Assembly: GCF_008369195.1 (NCBI RefSeq) | Contig: NZ_VOBC01000002.1 | Location: forward strand, 638,478-702,477 | DNA length: 64,000 nucleotides | Reading direction: 5' to 3' | From: Sporosarcina sp. ANT_H38 | Lineage (GTDB): Bacteria; Bacillota; Bacilli; Bacillales_A; Planococcaceae | Shown here: one piece after another, positions 36,435 through 44,876 of the stretch | Layout: every line of letters begins with the position of its first letter | Position numbering within the stretch: position 1 is the first letter of the stretch | The notes under the pieces: generated by a model | Seen by the model: only the letters and a program-made list of their open reading frames with translations | What the model was told of the DNA's origin: nothing | Database searches by the model: none | Program-made: the position numbers and the translations under genes

Positions 36435-37343
36435 ATGAAAGTTGGAATGATCGGGCTTGGTGATATCGCAAAAAAAGCATACTTGCCAGTTTTAACACAA
36501 ACAAAAGGGATCGAGCTTCATATTTGCACCAGGAATGTAGAGACATTGAAAGAAATCGCGGAAACCTATTCTATTAATCATCTGTATCATGATTTCGATC
36601 ATTGGCTTGAGAGCGGGATCACAGCGGCATTTGTTCATTCATCTACAGAATCTCACGAAAGCATCATTAATAAACTTCTAGATAATGGGATTCATGTATA
36701 TGTTGATAAACCTATCACATACGACGCAGAATCATCAACACGGTTAATGGATAAAGCCAAAAGCAAAGATTTATTATTAATGGTTGGCTTCAATCGGAGG
36801 TACGCACCTTCCTATATGCAACTAAAAGAATTGGCTGAACCAAATATGATTATTATGCAAAAAAATCGAGGTCATCATGCAGGTGAGGTTAGGCAATTTA
36901 TTTTTGATGATTTTATTCATGTGATTGATACGCTGCTCTATCTGTTCCCCTATCCGATTGAGAATATTCGCATTCGAGGTAAGCAGGAGAATGGGAAGCT
37001 CCATCATGTCGTACTACAGCTGGAAGCAATGCAAGGGACAGCGATTGGAATTATGAATCGTGAAGCGGGTACAACGGAGGAAAGAGTTGAAGTGATGAGT
37101 GCAAATGAAACGCGCATGGTAATGAACGTAAATGAAATTACCTCTCATATTGATAAAAATTGCAGTACTTACGCTAACGATGATTGGCAGCCAACACTTC
37201 AAAAACGTGGATTTCATGGCGTGATTTCAACGTTCTTGGAAGCGGCTAAAACTAACTCAGTGCCATATAAACAATACCAGAGGGATTTAGAATCACATGT
37301 AATCGCTGAAAGAATCGTTCAAACACTTGGTGACAGACACTAA
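36435..37343 (+). CDS. Gfo/Idh/MocA-family oxidoreductase
   Basis: 302 aa. The N-terminal Rossmann fold starts MKVGMIGLGDIAKKAYLPVL (GxGxxA), and the conserved EKP-type motif appears here as VDKPITYDAESS near residue 96 (Lys in DKP is the usual catalytic residue). LLMVGFNRRYAPSYMQLKEL follows, then a C-terminal substrate domain. It oxidises a hydroxyl of a sugar, inositol or similar compound with NAD(P). It is monocistronic, so the substrate is unknown. GAGGGTGATTGA precedes the ATG. Confidence 0.87.
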   Translation: MKVGMIGLGDIAKKAYLPVLTQTKGIELHICTRNVETLKEIAETYSINHLYHDFDHWLESGITAAFVHSSTESHESIINKLLDNGIHVYVDKPITYDAESSTRLMDKAKSKDLLLMVGFNRRYAPSYMQLKELAEPNMIIMQKNRGHHAGEVRQFIFDDFIHVIDTLLYLFPYPIENIRIRGKQENGKLHHVVLQLEAMQGTAIGIMNREAGTTEERVEVMSANETRMVMNVNEITSHIDKNCSTYANDDWQPTLQKRGFHGVISTFLEAAKTNSVPYKQYQRDLESHVIAERIVQTLGDRH

Positions 37344-37351
37344 AAAAAAGT

Positions 37352-37399
37352 AAAAATCCCAATCTCTCAAGGTACTGTAAATGAGAAATCGGGATTTTT
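37352..37399. terminator. Bidirectional terminator
   Basis: AAAAATCCC...CTCTCA / TGAGAA...GGGATTTTT long stem between convergent genes. Confidence 0.85.
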
Positions 37400-37417
37400 A
37401 TGACTACCACGGACTAG

Positions 37418-37984
37418 TTAAAAACCATATTCCTCATCTTTCACTTTCCGAATCCCTACATAAGCATCGACGAGGAGCACGGTATCTTCCACTAAGCGCT
37501 CCATCCGGAAGAGAACATCATCATTGACGATTTCTTTGCGGTGGAAATCCTTTTCTTCTATAAATACATAAGTGGGTACAATATGCGCCTTCATATACGC
37601 TAAAATCGGCTTCAACTGCTGTTCCGCCATTAAATAATGCTTCGCTGTACCAGCTGTTACAAGCATGCTCACCACTTTATCCCGGAACGCATTGACTGGT
37701 AATAAATCAAAAATATTTTTTAGCGTAGCTGGAATAGAAGCTTGGAACGTCGGTGTTCCAATAATAATGGCATCCGCCGCCATCAGTGTTTCTGTTACAT
37801 ATTTGGTGTCGCCCTCGTAGTCCCAGTAATTACGCCCGTCACTAAAGACCATGTTAAATTCGGCCAGATCCAGCAATGTAATCTCTGCATCCGGATATTT
37901 TTCATGCGCTATTTTGACTGTATAATCCATGGCTGTTCTTGTTTTAGATCCTACATTGGAGCCCGATAGTAATACGATTTTCAT
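37418..37984 (-). CDS. NAD(P)H-dependent FMN reductase
   Basis: 188 aa flavodoxin-like protein: the flavin phosphate loop LSGSNVGSKTRTAMDY is at residues 5-20, DAIIIGTPTFQASIPATLKN near residue 93, and VSMLVTAGTAKHYLMAEQQL near residue 123. It lies 12 bp after the LLM flavin-dependent oxidoreductase, which it may supply with reduced flavin. AAGGAGATGCTATC precedes the ATG. Confidence 0.87.
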   Translation of the reverse strand: MKIVLLSGSNVGSKTRTAMDYTVKIAHEKYPDAEITLLDLAEFNMVFSDGRNYWDYEGDTKYVTETLMAADAIIIGTPTFQASIPATLKNIFDLLPVNAFRDKVVSMLVTAGTAKHYLMAEQQLKPILAYMKAHIVPTYVFIEEKDFHRKEIVNDDVLFRMERLVEDTVLLVDAYVGIRKVKDEEYGF

Positions 37985-37996
37985 GATAGCATCTCC

Positions 37997-39055
37997 TTAT
38001 TTTCCGGCTGTATATTTCTTAACCGCTGGCAGTATTTCTGTCGCAATCAGCTCAATATTTTTCATAATTTTATCAAACGGCACTCCACCGAAGTCGATTT
38101 GTGCCATGAATCGTTGTTGACCAAATAACTCGTATTGGTAGAGCATTTTTTCAATAATTTGCTGTGGGCTACCAATCATTAACGCATCACGTGTATCCGT
38201 CGATTGTGCAAATTGTTGTTTCGGATAGCCGCCGCCTCTTAACGCCTGCATACCACCATTGGCATGTGGATAATATTCACGCAGCGCATCTTGTGAATTT
38301 TCTGCGGTATAAAATAAGCTCGTTGTCGCTATAGGTAAAGCCGCTGGATCAAAACCACTACGCTGTGCCGCCTCACGATAAGCATCCACTGAAACCTTAA
38401 AGTTAATCGCAGGGCCACCAAGCGTAGTTAGCATCATCGGCACTCCTGCATAGCCCGCCTTAATAGCACTTGCAGGTGGTCCGCCTACTGCACGCCAAAT
38501 TGGCAGATGACCATTTTTGGGTTGTGGTAAAATAGTAGCGTTTTCCAACGGTGCCCGGAATTGCCCCTGCCACGTCACATTTTCCTCATCATTTATCTTC
38601 ATCAGAAGTTCTAATTTTTCTTCAAATAACTCTTCGTAATCATGTACATCATAACCGAGTAAACTATAAGCCCCTATCCGTGAACCACGTCCTGCAACAA
38701 TTTCAGCTCGACCTTTTGAAATCAAATCAATCGTGGCAAAATCTTCATAGACACGCACAGGATCCGATACACTTAACACCGTTGCAGAACTCGCAATTTT
38801 AATATTTTTTGTTGCCTGTGCGATAGCGCCTAAAATGACCGTATGCGCTTGTGTTGTAAAATGCGTTTGATGACTTTCACCAACTGCGAAAACATCTATT
38901 CCTGCCTCGTCTGCCAGCTTACTTGCTTCAATCAATTCTTGAATACGTTGCTCTGCGCTAATACGACTTCCTGTTAGAGGATTTAGTACATGATCCCCAA
39001 TCGAATATAAACCAAATTCAAGTCCTTTAGTAGTATCAATACGGTATTTCTCCAT
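37997..39055 (-). CDS. LLM-class (luciferase-like) flavin-dependent oxidoreductase
   Basis: About 352 aa, TIM-barrel monooxygenase that uses reduced flavin. Motifs: LEFGLYSIGDHVLNPLTG at the start, FAVGESHQTHFTTQAHTVIL, ATVLSVSDPVRVYEDFATID and GRAEIVAGRGSRIGAYSLLG (phosphate-binding region near residue 120). The ATG at 39055 fits the AAGGAG site (9 nt) better than the ATG at 39061 (3 nt). It forms an operon with the downstream FMN reductase. A broken relative is at 45857. Confidence 0.87.
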   Translation of the reverse strand: MEKYRIDTTKGLEFGLYSIGDHVLNPLTGSRISAEQRIQELIEASKLADEAGIDVFAVGESHQTHFTTQAHTVILGAIAQATKNIKIASSATVLSVSDPVRVYEDFATIDLISKGRAEIVAGRGSRIGAYSLLGYDVHDYEELFEEKLELLMKINDEENVTWQGQFRAPLENATILPQPKNGHLPIWRAVGGPPASAIKAGYAGVPMMLTTLGGPAINFKVSVDAYREAAQRSGFDPAALPIATTSLFYTAENSQDALREYYPHANGGMQALRGGGYPKQQFAQSTDTRDALMIGSPQQIIEKMLYQYELFGQQRFMAQIDFGGVPFDKIMKNIELIATEILPAVKKYTAGK

Positions 39056-39097
39056 TTTCATCGTCTCCTTTTTGTATGTCCAGACTTCGGTTCGCCT

Positions 39098-39256
39098 TGC
39101 ACTTTTCTTAGTGTCCAGCTCCAGTGCCTAGGGGCTCGGGTCATAAGTCAGCCCAGCTAGGAAGGATTGAACTGCATCCTTCCCGGGCAAAAAGCGCCGC
39201 GTCGCTAGGCAGCCTTATGCCTGTCGCCCCTGATCGAGGCACTTACGCTTTTCTTA
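39098..39256. repeat. Long copy of the dispersed GAAAAGCGTAAGTGCC element
   Basis: About 160 GC-richer bases between the dioxygenase and LLM genes. Read on the minus strand it runs from GAAAAGCGTAAGTGCCTCGA through GGCAGCCTAGC-like and CGCGGCGCTTTTTGCCCGGG segments to CCTAGGCACTGGAGCTGGAC. Its ends are inverted relatives (AAGTGCCT / AGGCACT). Shorter versions occur at 6377, 30922 and 56668. It covers the dioxygenase stop codon. Confidence 0.75.
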
Positions 39257-40195
39257 GTCAATCGGTTGTAATTTCGCTTCAATTTCTGCACGTTTTGATT
39301 CTAAAAATGGTGGTAAATCTAATTCTTTTCCTAACGCTTCAACAGTTGAATCTATTGTAAATCCAGGTCCATCTGTAGCAATTTCAAATAGAATGCCATT
39401 CGAATCACGGAAGTATAAACTTTGGAAATAAAAACGATCGATGACGCCTGATGAATCAAAGCCACGTTCTTTCACGACTCCGTCCCAATAGCGTAGCTCC
39501 TCCTCGTTTTTCACACGAATCGCCAAATGATGAATACTTCCTCGGCCTGGTTTTTCACTCGGCCCCTCCAACTGCTTCAGGACTATTTCACCAAATGATT
39601 GCCCTTCAACTGACTGATAAATGGCTTCCTTTTCTGAACGAGTTACTTCTACATAGCCAAACATATCCTTTAATGTTTTAGCCGTTCGGTCTAAATAACG
39701 TACTGTTATTTCTGTAGTTCCCATCCCTAAAATGCGATGCTTCTGCTCCACGATAGAATCTTCCCAAGCTGACCAGTGTTTGGGTACTTCTTCACCATTA
39801 TTATTTAGCAAAATAAGGCGTAGCCCTTCCGAATCTTCAAATGTAAGTGCTTCTCGACCTGCATAAGTTATAATTTCTCCATGCACAACATCTAATAGCT
39901 CAAATCTGTTTTTCCAGTATTCCAGACTTTCAAATGATGGTACAAGCAATCCAATTTGTGTAATTGCATTTGTTCCACGGACCGTTCTTCCTGCCATCGA
40001 CATTTCAAAAAAGGATAGCTCTGTACCAGCACTTCCTGTTAAATCGCCGTAAAACAAATGATACATAGATGGACTGTCTTGATTAACTGTCTTTTTTACT
40101 CGTCTCAAACCTAACACCTTTTGATAAAATTGATTATTCATCTTAGCGTTTTTTGTAATCATTGAAATATGGTGATGTCCTGGAATTTTATGCAT
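39254..40195 (-). CDS. Ring-cleaving dioxygenase, VOC superfamily (MhqO-like)
   Basis: 313 aa with two VOC halves. The first starts IPGHHHISMITKNAKMNNQF, with the metal His in GHHHIS. The second half includes GRGSIHHLAIRVKNEEELRY (metal His near residue 215), and the metal Glu is in GILFEIATDGPGF near residue 267. This is the pattern of the MhqA/MhqE/MhqO hydroquinone dioxygenases of Bacillus. Together with the MarR gene upstream and the flavin enzymes downstream it suggests a quinone/catechol detoxification cluster. TAGGAGGAAG precedes the ATG. Confidence 0.86.
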   Translation of the reverse strand: MHKIPGHHHISMITKNAKMNNQFYQKVLGLRRVKKTVNQDSPSMYHLFYGDLTGSAGTELSFFEMSMAGRTVRGTNAITQIGLLVPSFESLEYWKNRFELLDVVHGEIITYAGREALTFEDSEGLRLILLNNNGEEVPKHWSAWEDSIVEQKHRILGMGTTEITVRYLDRTAKTLKDMFGYVEVTRSEKEAIYQSVEGQSFGEIVLKQLEGPSEKPGRGSIHHLAIRVKNEEELRYWDGVVKERGFDSSGVIDRFYFQSLYFRDSNGILFEIATDGPGFTIDSTVEALGKELDLPPFLESKRAEIEAKLQPID

Positions 40196-40214
40196 AGTGC
40201 TTCCTCCTATTTAT

Positions 40215-40345
40215 CAAATTCGCCTTGGCGAATTTGTGTAAGTATTTTATCGAGCAGGCTCGATAATTCCCCTTGAATAATCTATAGCATCTGCCGTAGG
40301 CTAGACTTTATTCAAGTGAATAAAGTTAACTTGATTAGTCAAGTG
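40215..40345 (-). promoter_or_regulatory. Cluster of palindromes, candidate MarR/MhqR operator region
   Basis: Between the MarR gene and the dioxygenase start lie several dyads: CAAATTCGCC-tt-GGCGAATTTG (40215-40236), TTATCGAGC-ag-GCTCGATAA (40247-40266), CTTGAATAA / TTATTCAAG (about 40273-40316) and ACTTGA-ttag-TCAAGT near 40330. The second resembles the TATCTCGA-type MhqR box of B. subtilis. A similar ACTT/AAGT dyad lies before the MarR gene near 40830. Confidence 0.6.
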
Positions 40346-40360
40346 ATGGTGTAAAAAAAA

Positions 40361-40804
40361 TCACTCTAACGGTAATTCTTTTCTTTGACTATATTTATGT
40401 ACACGTGTCATCAATGTGTACAGTGTTTTCTCTTCTTCCTCGTTTAATACATCGGCAAAAAATGACGATTGAAACGCCAGTTGAGCTGGCATAGCCTCTT
40501 CTAAAATTGCTTCTGCATTGTCAGTGAGGGTAATCATTTTCGTTTTCCAGTCTTGCTTACGTACAATATAACCTTCTTTTTCAAGTCGCGCGAGCATACG
40601 GGAAATCCCGCCTTGCGTAACTGTCACTTTTTCAGCTAATTCGCTTTGTGTAAGAGGCTGGTATATGTGAATTTGCACAAGTACATCGAATTGGGCAGTT
40701 GTTAAATCAAAACGCTTTAAAAAATCATTTGATAGTTGGTTACTTTGATTTGTAAAACGCATTAAACGTAACCAAATTAACGATCCAATCGTATTATTAC
40801 GCAT
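40361..40804 (-). CDS. MarR-family transcriptional regulator (MhqR-like)
   Basis: 147 aa winged-helix repressor. DNA-binding core: [40 protein letters not shown] (recognition helix), [20 protein letters not shown] (wing). The position upstream of a ring-cleaving dioxygenase in the same direction suggests it represses that gene and itself, as MhqR does. GGGGAGGG precedes the ATG. The inducer is inferred to be quinone-like and is not shown by sequence. Confidence 0.88.
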   Translation of the reverse strand: MRNNTIGSLIWLRLMRFTNQSNQLSNDFLKRFDLTTAQFDVLVQIHIYQPLTQSELAEKVTVTQGGISRMLARLEKEGYIVRKQDWKTKMITLTDNAEAILEEAMPAQLAFQSSFFADVLNEEEEKTLYTLMTRVHKYSQRKELPLE

Positions 40805-40939
40805 CTTGTTTCCCTCCCCATCACTAACCTTAATATCACTTTACCACGCAAGTGATTACTTTTCAAGTTAAATGTCTCGAATTAAAGATTTACTGAAGTA
40901 CTACTTATATCATACGAACTTATTGATCTAAATAGCTGA

Positions 40940-41410
40940 TTAATGCCATTGCAATTCAATGACTTCATTCATTTCCAATCGTAAAACTACTATTGTGTTT
41001 GAAGTTAAATTAGAAATCTTAATTCTTACCTTACTGGAAGATGGAATCGCAAAATTTACTCCATTAGTTTTTTTCACTAGAAAGAAGTCATGACCGTTTG
41101 CAAATTCATTCTCATTTAAAAAATCCCATATGCTATCATCATAAGTTATGCTATCAATCATATATAGTGTAAATATGTTGGTGTTCTCTAAAATATTTGC
41201 ATTTCTTAATATCTTTACTCTTGGAAAGGAAGGAACCATTAACAACAACTTGTAGTTTTGTTTTAACTTTTCTTCTATATACGATTTGCAATCTAGTTCG
41301 CTATATTCAATAAGTTTATCTGGAATGGTCGACGTTAGTATCGGCAACACAAATTCATTCGCATAAATATCATCTGTTTTTTCTAATTCCAACTTTGAAT
41401 AACTATCCAT
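40940..41410 (-). CDS. Uncharacterised protein
   Basis: 156 aa from the ATG at 41410 (MDSYSKLELEKTDDIYANEF), which has AAGGGGAATTT at 7 nt. The frame is open to 41575 but that part overlaps a terminator. It is a soluble, beta-rich second half (KVRIKISNLTSNTIVVLRLE) with no signal peptide. I do not recognise the family. The gene upstream (41589) is separated by a terminator. Confidence 0.65.
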   Translation of the reverse strand: MDSYSKLELEKTDDIYANEFVLPILTSTIPDKLIEYSELDCKSYIEEKLKQNYKLLLMVPSFPRVKILRNANILENTNIFTLYMIDSITYDDSIWDFLNENEFANGHDFFLVKKTNGVNFAIPSSSKVRIKISNLTSNTIVVLRLEMNEVIELQWH

Positions 41411-41499
41411 TAAATTCCCCTTTTTCAAATGTTTAATGACAGGAACTAAAACATACACGATTGGATGAGTGCCTATCCCCCTGCTTCTTACTATACAAT

Positions 41500-41535
41500 A
41501 AAAAAACACAGTCAACTGGATATGACTGTGCTCTT
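41500..41535 (-). terminator. Terminator of the gene at 41589
   Basis: CACAGTCA/TGACTGTG stem with an 8-nt loop, followed by seven T on the minus strand. Confidence 0.85.
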
Positions 41536-41588
41536 TTTTATGCAATTGCAGTTTTCTTGAATAGGTATCTGGCAATCATTCAAAATCA

Positions 41589-42077
41589 CTAACACATAAC
41601 AATAATTTTATGGGGTGTGGTTTGTGCCGGGATACTTCTGGTAGTAGCACCATAGAGAACAATTAAATCCCGATTTGCAACACTTCCATTAAAAGCCTGC
41701 CCGTTTTCCAATAAAATTTGAGTATGGGGGGAAATATTTAACCTTAATGTACCGTCGCTACTCTCTAAATTGCCGTTAAAATGGTCTACTTTCACATTTT
41801 GATTAGGCGTATCTTTGGCCATAACAATTGCGCGAAATTGTGGTGGAAATATGAGTGGAACTGGTGCATTTGCATCATAAAATCCAGTTACCCTATCCCC
41901 TACCGACACCATTACATGATCTACAAAGTAAGTCGTGGGTGCTACTACGAAATTTACTAACCTTCCATACCCGCCATCTACCGATATTAATTTATAGCAA
42001 CCTACTACATTGTTTTGCCCTATCGAAAAATTATCAATCATTGTTACAACGCCGCTAAATGGTTGAAAGTTTACCAT
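41589..42077 (-). CDS. Uncharacterised beta-rich protein
   Basis: 162 aa. Short repeated beta-strand blocks (NFQPFSGVVTMIDNFSIGQN; GDRVTGFYDANAPVPLIFPP; NDGTLRLN-like; TPHKIIVMC at the C terminus) suggest a small all-beta fold such as an OB or SH3-like barrel. There is no signal peptide. AACGGAGGTAATGG precedes the ATG. I recall similar unnamed proteins in Clostridia and Paenibacillus but know no function. Confidence 0.65.
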   Translation of the reverse strand: MVNFQPFSGVVTMIDNFSIGQNNVVGCYKLISVDGGYGRLVNFVVAPTTYFVDHVMVSVGDRVTGFYDANAPVPLIFPPQFRAIVMAKDTPNQNVKVDHFNGNLESSDGTLRLNISPHTQILLENGQAFNGSVANRDLIVLYGATTRSIPAQTTPHKIIVMC

Positions 42078-42271
42078 TCCATTACCTCCGTTACTAATTG
42101 AACTTACATCATATAGATTATGCCATCTTCCTATTGATTGTACCTAGACATAATGTTAAAAGTTAAATAGCAACACAAATATACCCGCAGTCCATATATG
42201 AACCAACAGTACACTTGTGTTATTATATAAGTAGTCCTATGCGTACATAAATTTCTAAAGGGGTTCAGAAT

Positions 42272-43177
42272 ATGATTAAGAAAAAAAGAAATGTCATAGA
42301 TAAAGCACATGAGTTATTTATCGAAAAGGGGTATCATGGTACATCGATTCAAGATATTTTGAATCATAGTGGTATTTCGAAGGGGTCTTTTTATAATTAT
42401 TTCCCATCCAAAGGTGAGTTATTTAAAGCGGTATTCACTCTTATGCAAGAAAACATGAAAACCAAGAGAGATGAGCTGCTCATTGGGGAAGACATTACAG
42501 ACAAAGAAGTGTTCATTAAACAAGTTAGTCTTATGATGGAATACAACCGGAAGAATAAATTACTTCAACTAATTGAGGATGTGTTCGTTTCAAATGAACC
42601 AGAACTGATTATATACATTAAGCAGACAAGATATTTATTTGTAAACTGGGTATATGAACGTTTTTTAAGTATCTTTCCAGAACAACAAGCAAAATACATG
42701 GGTGATTGTGCCGTGCTTTACACAGGAATGATACAAAACATTTCGCACACAAGTAATAGTGTAAATGGAACGATAACGTTACAGCAAATTACTACATACT
42801 GTATGGACCGCGTGAGTACAATTCTTGATGACATTAGTAAAAAGGACATTCAATTATTTACCCAAGAAAAGATGAAGCAGTTACAGCCACAATCGAATTA
42901 CAATGAGTTTTTTAATAATGAATTTTCGATAGCGACATTGAATGTGAAAAGGATAATTGAGAAGCAATTCAAGCCGAAAGATCCTAAACTAACGACGTAT
43001 CTAAATTTGCTCTATTTTATCCAAAAAGAAATCCTAAACAACAAAGAGGAATCTAGGCAATACTTAATTGAAAGTGCATTAACAACTTTGAAAACGAGTA
43101 GTGGAGTTAATCATACAAAGGAATATCTACAGTATGAGCAGATTTTAGAGGAAATGAATTATTACCCGATTGCCTAG
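42272..43177 (+). CDS. TetR/AcrR-family transcriptional regulator
   Basis: 301 aa, longer than the usual 190-220. The N-terminal DNA-binding domain is standard (HELFIEKGYHGTSIQDILNH, SGISKGSFYNYFPSKGELFK). The ligand-binding part is extended by about 90 residues of helical sequence at the C terminus. AAAGGGGTTCAG precedes the ATG. The nearest genes are a flavin reductase (opposite strand) and the uncharacterised pair, so no target is evident. Confidence 0.88.
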   Translation: MIKKKRNVIDKAHELFIEKGYHGTSIQDILNHSGISKGSFYNYFPSKGELFKAVFTLMQENMKTKRDELLIGEDITDKEVFIKQVSLMMEYNRKNKLLQLIEDVFVSNEPELIIYIKQTRYLFVNWVYERFLSIFPEQQAKYMGDCAVLYTGMIQNISHTSNSVNGTITLQQITTYCMDRVSTILDDISKKDIQLFTQEKMKQLQPQSNYNEFFNNEFSIATLNVKRIIEKQFKPKDPKLTTYLNLLYFIQKEILNNKEESRQYLIESALTTLKTSSGVNHTKEYLQYEQILEEMNYYPIA

Positions 43178-43204
43178 TGGATTCATCCTAGTAAAAACAG
43201 ATTC

Positions 43205-43237
43205 CGATGTTATCTATCAACTGGAAAGATAACATCG
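43205..43237 (+). terminator. Hairpin after the TetR gene
   Basis: Perfect 11-bp stem CGATGTTATCT/AGATAACATCG with an 11-nt loop, 28 bp after the stop; the T-run is weak (ACTTTTG). Confidence 0.6.
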
Positions 43238-43435
43238 AGACTTTTGCAACGCGAACTTCTTAAAGTTACGGCGAGCTATCAATGATTATCACGGACATTT
43301 CTCTGTTTCATGCTTTACTGGTTATTCAGCTATCCCAAAGTCCTTTTTTACACGATTTAATTATAAAATAGCACATTTACTTGAAAACAGTAGGATTAGT
43401 TTACATGTATGTAGAACATCTACTACATACTTCTA

Positions 43436-43936
43436 TTAGCTTTCATGAAAAATTGCTGGAAGTGCCCCTAACTTTCTTCCGTGGTAGACAAGAGGCAATC
43501 TCTTTTCAACATCGATTTCGATTATCTCTCCAATCAAAATCATATGGTCGCCTGCCTCAATTTGTTTAAATGTCCTACATTGTAATGATGCAATTGCACC
43601 TTTAATAAGGGGTAGACTATGTTCTGAAGAAGACCAATCACAATTTGCAAAACGATCTTGATTACTACTCGCAAATAAAGAAGCAATTTCTGATTGATTG
43701 TCAGCTAAAATATTAATGGCAAACTTATCGATGTTCTTAAATGTTTCGTATGTAGAAACCCTCTTATCAATTGACCATAAAACCAGTAGTGGATCCAATG
43801 ATACCGATGCGAACGAATTCACCGTTAATCCAATAGGGGTATGATTTTCATCCGTTGCCGTAACAACCGTAACACCGGTTGGGTAATTCGCCAATGCTTC
43901 CTTAAATGAATTTGTTTTCTCAGAATTTATTTGCAT
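43436..43936 (-). CDS. Flavin reductase-like protein
   Basis: 166 aa split-barrel flavin-binding protein: NYPTGVTVVTATDENHTPIG (residues 16-35), LTVNSFASVSLDPLLVLWSI (FMN-binding Ser-Phe) and GDHMILIGEIIEID near residue 130. The family reduces FMN/FAD with NAD(P)H for partner monooxygenases. AAGGAGATGATGAA precedes the ATG. No partner monooxygenase is adjacent, though the LLM cluster lies 4 kb away. Confidence 0.86.
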   Translation of the reverse strand: MQINSEKTNSFKEALANYPTGVTVVTATDENHTPIGLTVNSFASVSLDPLLVLWSIDKRVSTYETFKNIDKFAINILADNQSEIASLFASSNQDRFANCDWSSSEHSLPLIKGAIASLQCRTFKQIEAGDHMILIGEIIEIDVEKRLPLVYHGRKLGALPAIFHES

Positions 43937-43992
43937 TTCATCATCTCCTTGAATTTAGTAAAACCCAGAAAATAATTTCAGGTTATGAAATA

Positions 43993-44031
43993 AACAAGAT
44001 AAGAGCCTCAAAGGCATCTTATCTTGTAAAA
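43993..44031 (-). terminator. Terminator of sodA
   Basis: ACAAGATAAG...GCC/GGC...CTTATCTTGT stem followed by TTATTT on the minus strand. Confidence 0.82.
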
Positions 44032-44036
44032 AACAA

Positions 44037-44660
44037 TTAGCTATTCAATGCTTGTTCGTATTTTGTAGAGACTGCATCCCAATTAATAATTTTAAAGAAG
44101 TTTGAAGTATAATCAGGTCTTCTGTTTTGATAAGTAAGGTAATAAGCATGCTCCCAGACATCTAAGCCCAAGATAGCGATTTCGCCTTCCATAATCGGAT
44201 TGTCTTGATTTGGCGTACTTGTTACATCAACCTGTTTTTCATTATTAACGACTAGCCAAGCCCAACCGGAACCGAATCTCCCTGTTGCAGCCTTCGTGAA
44301 TTCTTCTTTGAACTTGTCAAAACTACCAAAACGATTGTCAATTGCCGCTGCTAACTTGCCAGTTGGTAAATTGTTTTCCGAAGGAGCAGTAAGGACTTCC
44401 CAGAATAACGAGTGGTTTAAATGGCCGCCTCCATTATTTCTAACAGCAGTTCGAATTGACTCAGGTAAAGCGTCCACATTTGTCAGGAGTTCCTGTAACG
44501 TTTGTCCACTTAACTCTTCATGCCCTTCAAGTGCAGCATTTAGATTATTGATATACGCTTGATGATGCTTTCCATAATGGATTTCCATTGTTTGTTGATC
44601 AATAACTGGTTCTAACGCGTCGAAACCATAATTTAGTGCCGGTAATGTAAATGTACTCAT
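44037..44660 (-). CDS. sodA: Superoxide dismutase, Mn/Fe family
   Basis: 207 aa. It dismutates superoxide to oxygen and hydrogen peroxide in the cytoplasm. The metal ligands are visible: His in [16 protein letters not shown] (about residue 28), His in [13 protein letters not shown] (about 83), and Asp and His in [17 protein letters not shown] (about 165 and 169). GSGWAWLVV and a Gly-Gly before the second ligand favour the manganese form. It is monocistronic with strong AGGGGG. It fits the surrounding oxidative-stress genes. Confidence 0.94.
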   Translation of the reverse strand: MSTFTLPALNYGFDALEPVIDQQTMEIHYGKHHQAYINNLNAALEGHEELSGQTLQELLTNVDALPESIRTAVRNNGGGHLNHSLFWEVLTAPSENNLPTGKLAAAIDNRFGSFDKFKEEFTKAATGRFGSGWAWLVVNNEKQVDVTSTPNQDNPIMEGEIAILGLDVWEHAYYLTYQNRRPDYTSNFFKIINWDAVSTKYEQALNS

Positions 44661-44833
44661 TTTTATTCCCCCTAGTTTTATTATGAACCCCTTACACTTT
44701 ATAAACCTTTTGGTATAAGAAGTATCTATACTGATAATAGAACTAGTAATTAACTAAAGTCAATTGGATTGTCTTTACCTTACTCATTTACTTAATTCTA
44801 TACATGCTTAATCATCTACTCTGAAGGAATGCA

Positions 44834-44866
44834 AAAAAGGCCACTATTATAATAGATGGCCTTTCT
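44834..44866 (-). terminator. Terminator of the cysteine-rich regulator gene
   Basis: AAAGGCCA...TGGCCTTT stem with an A/T palindromic top, followed by TTTTTT on the minus strand. Confidence 0.85.
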
Positions 44867-44876
44867 ATCCTATTTT

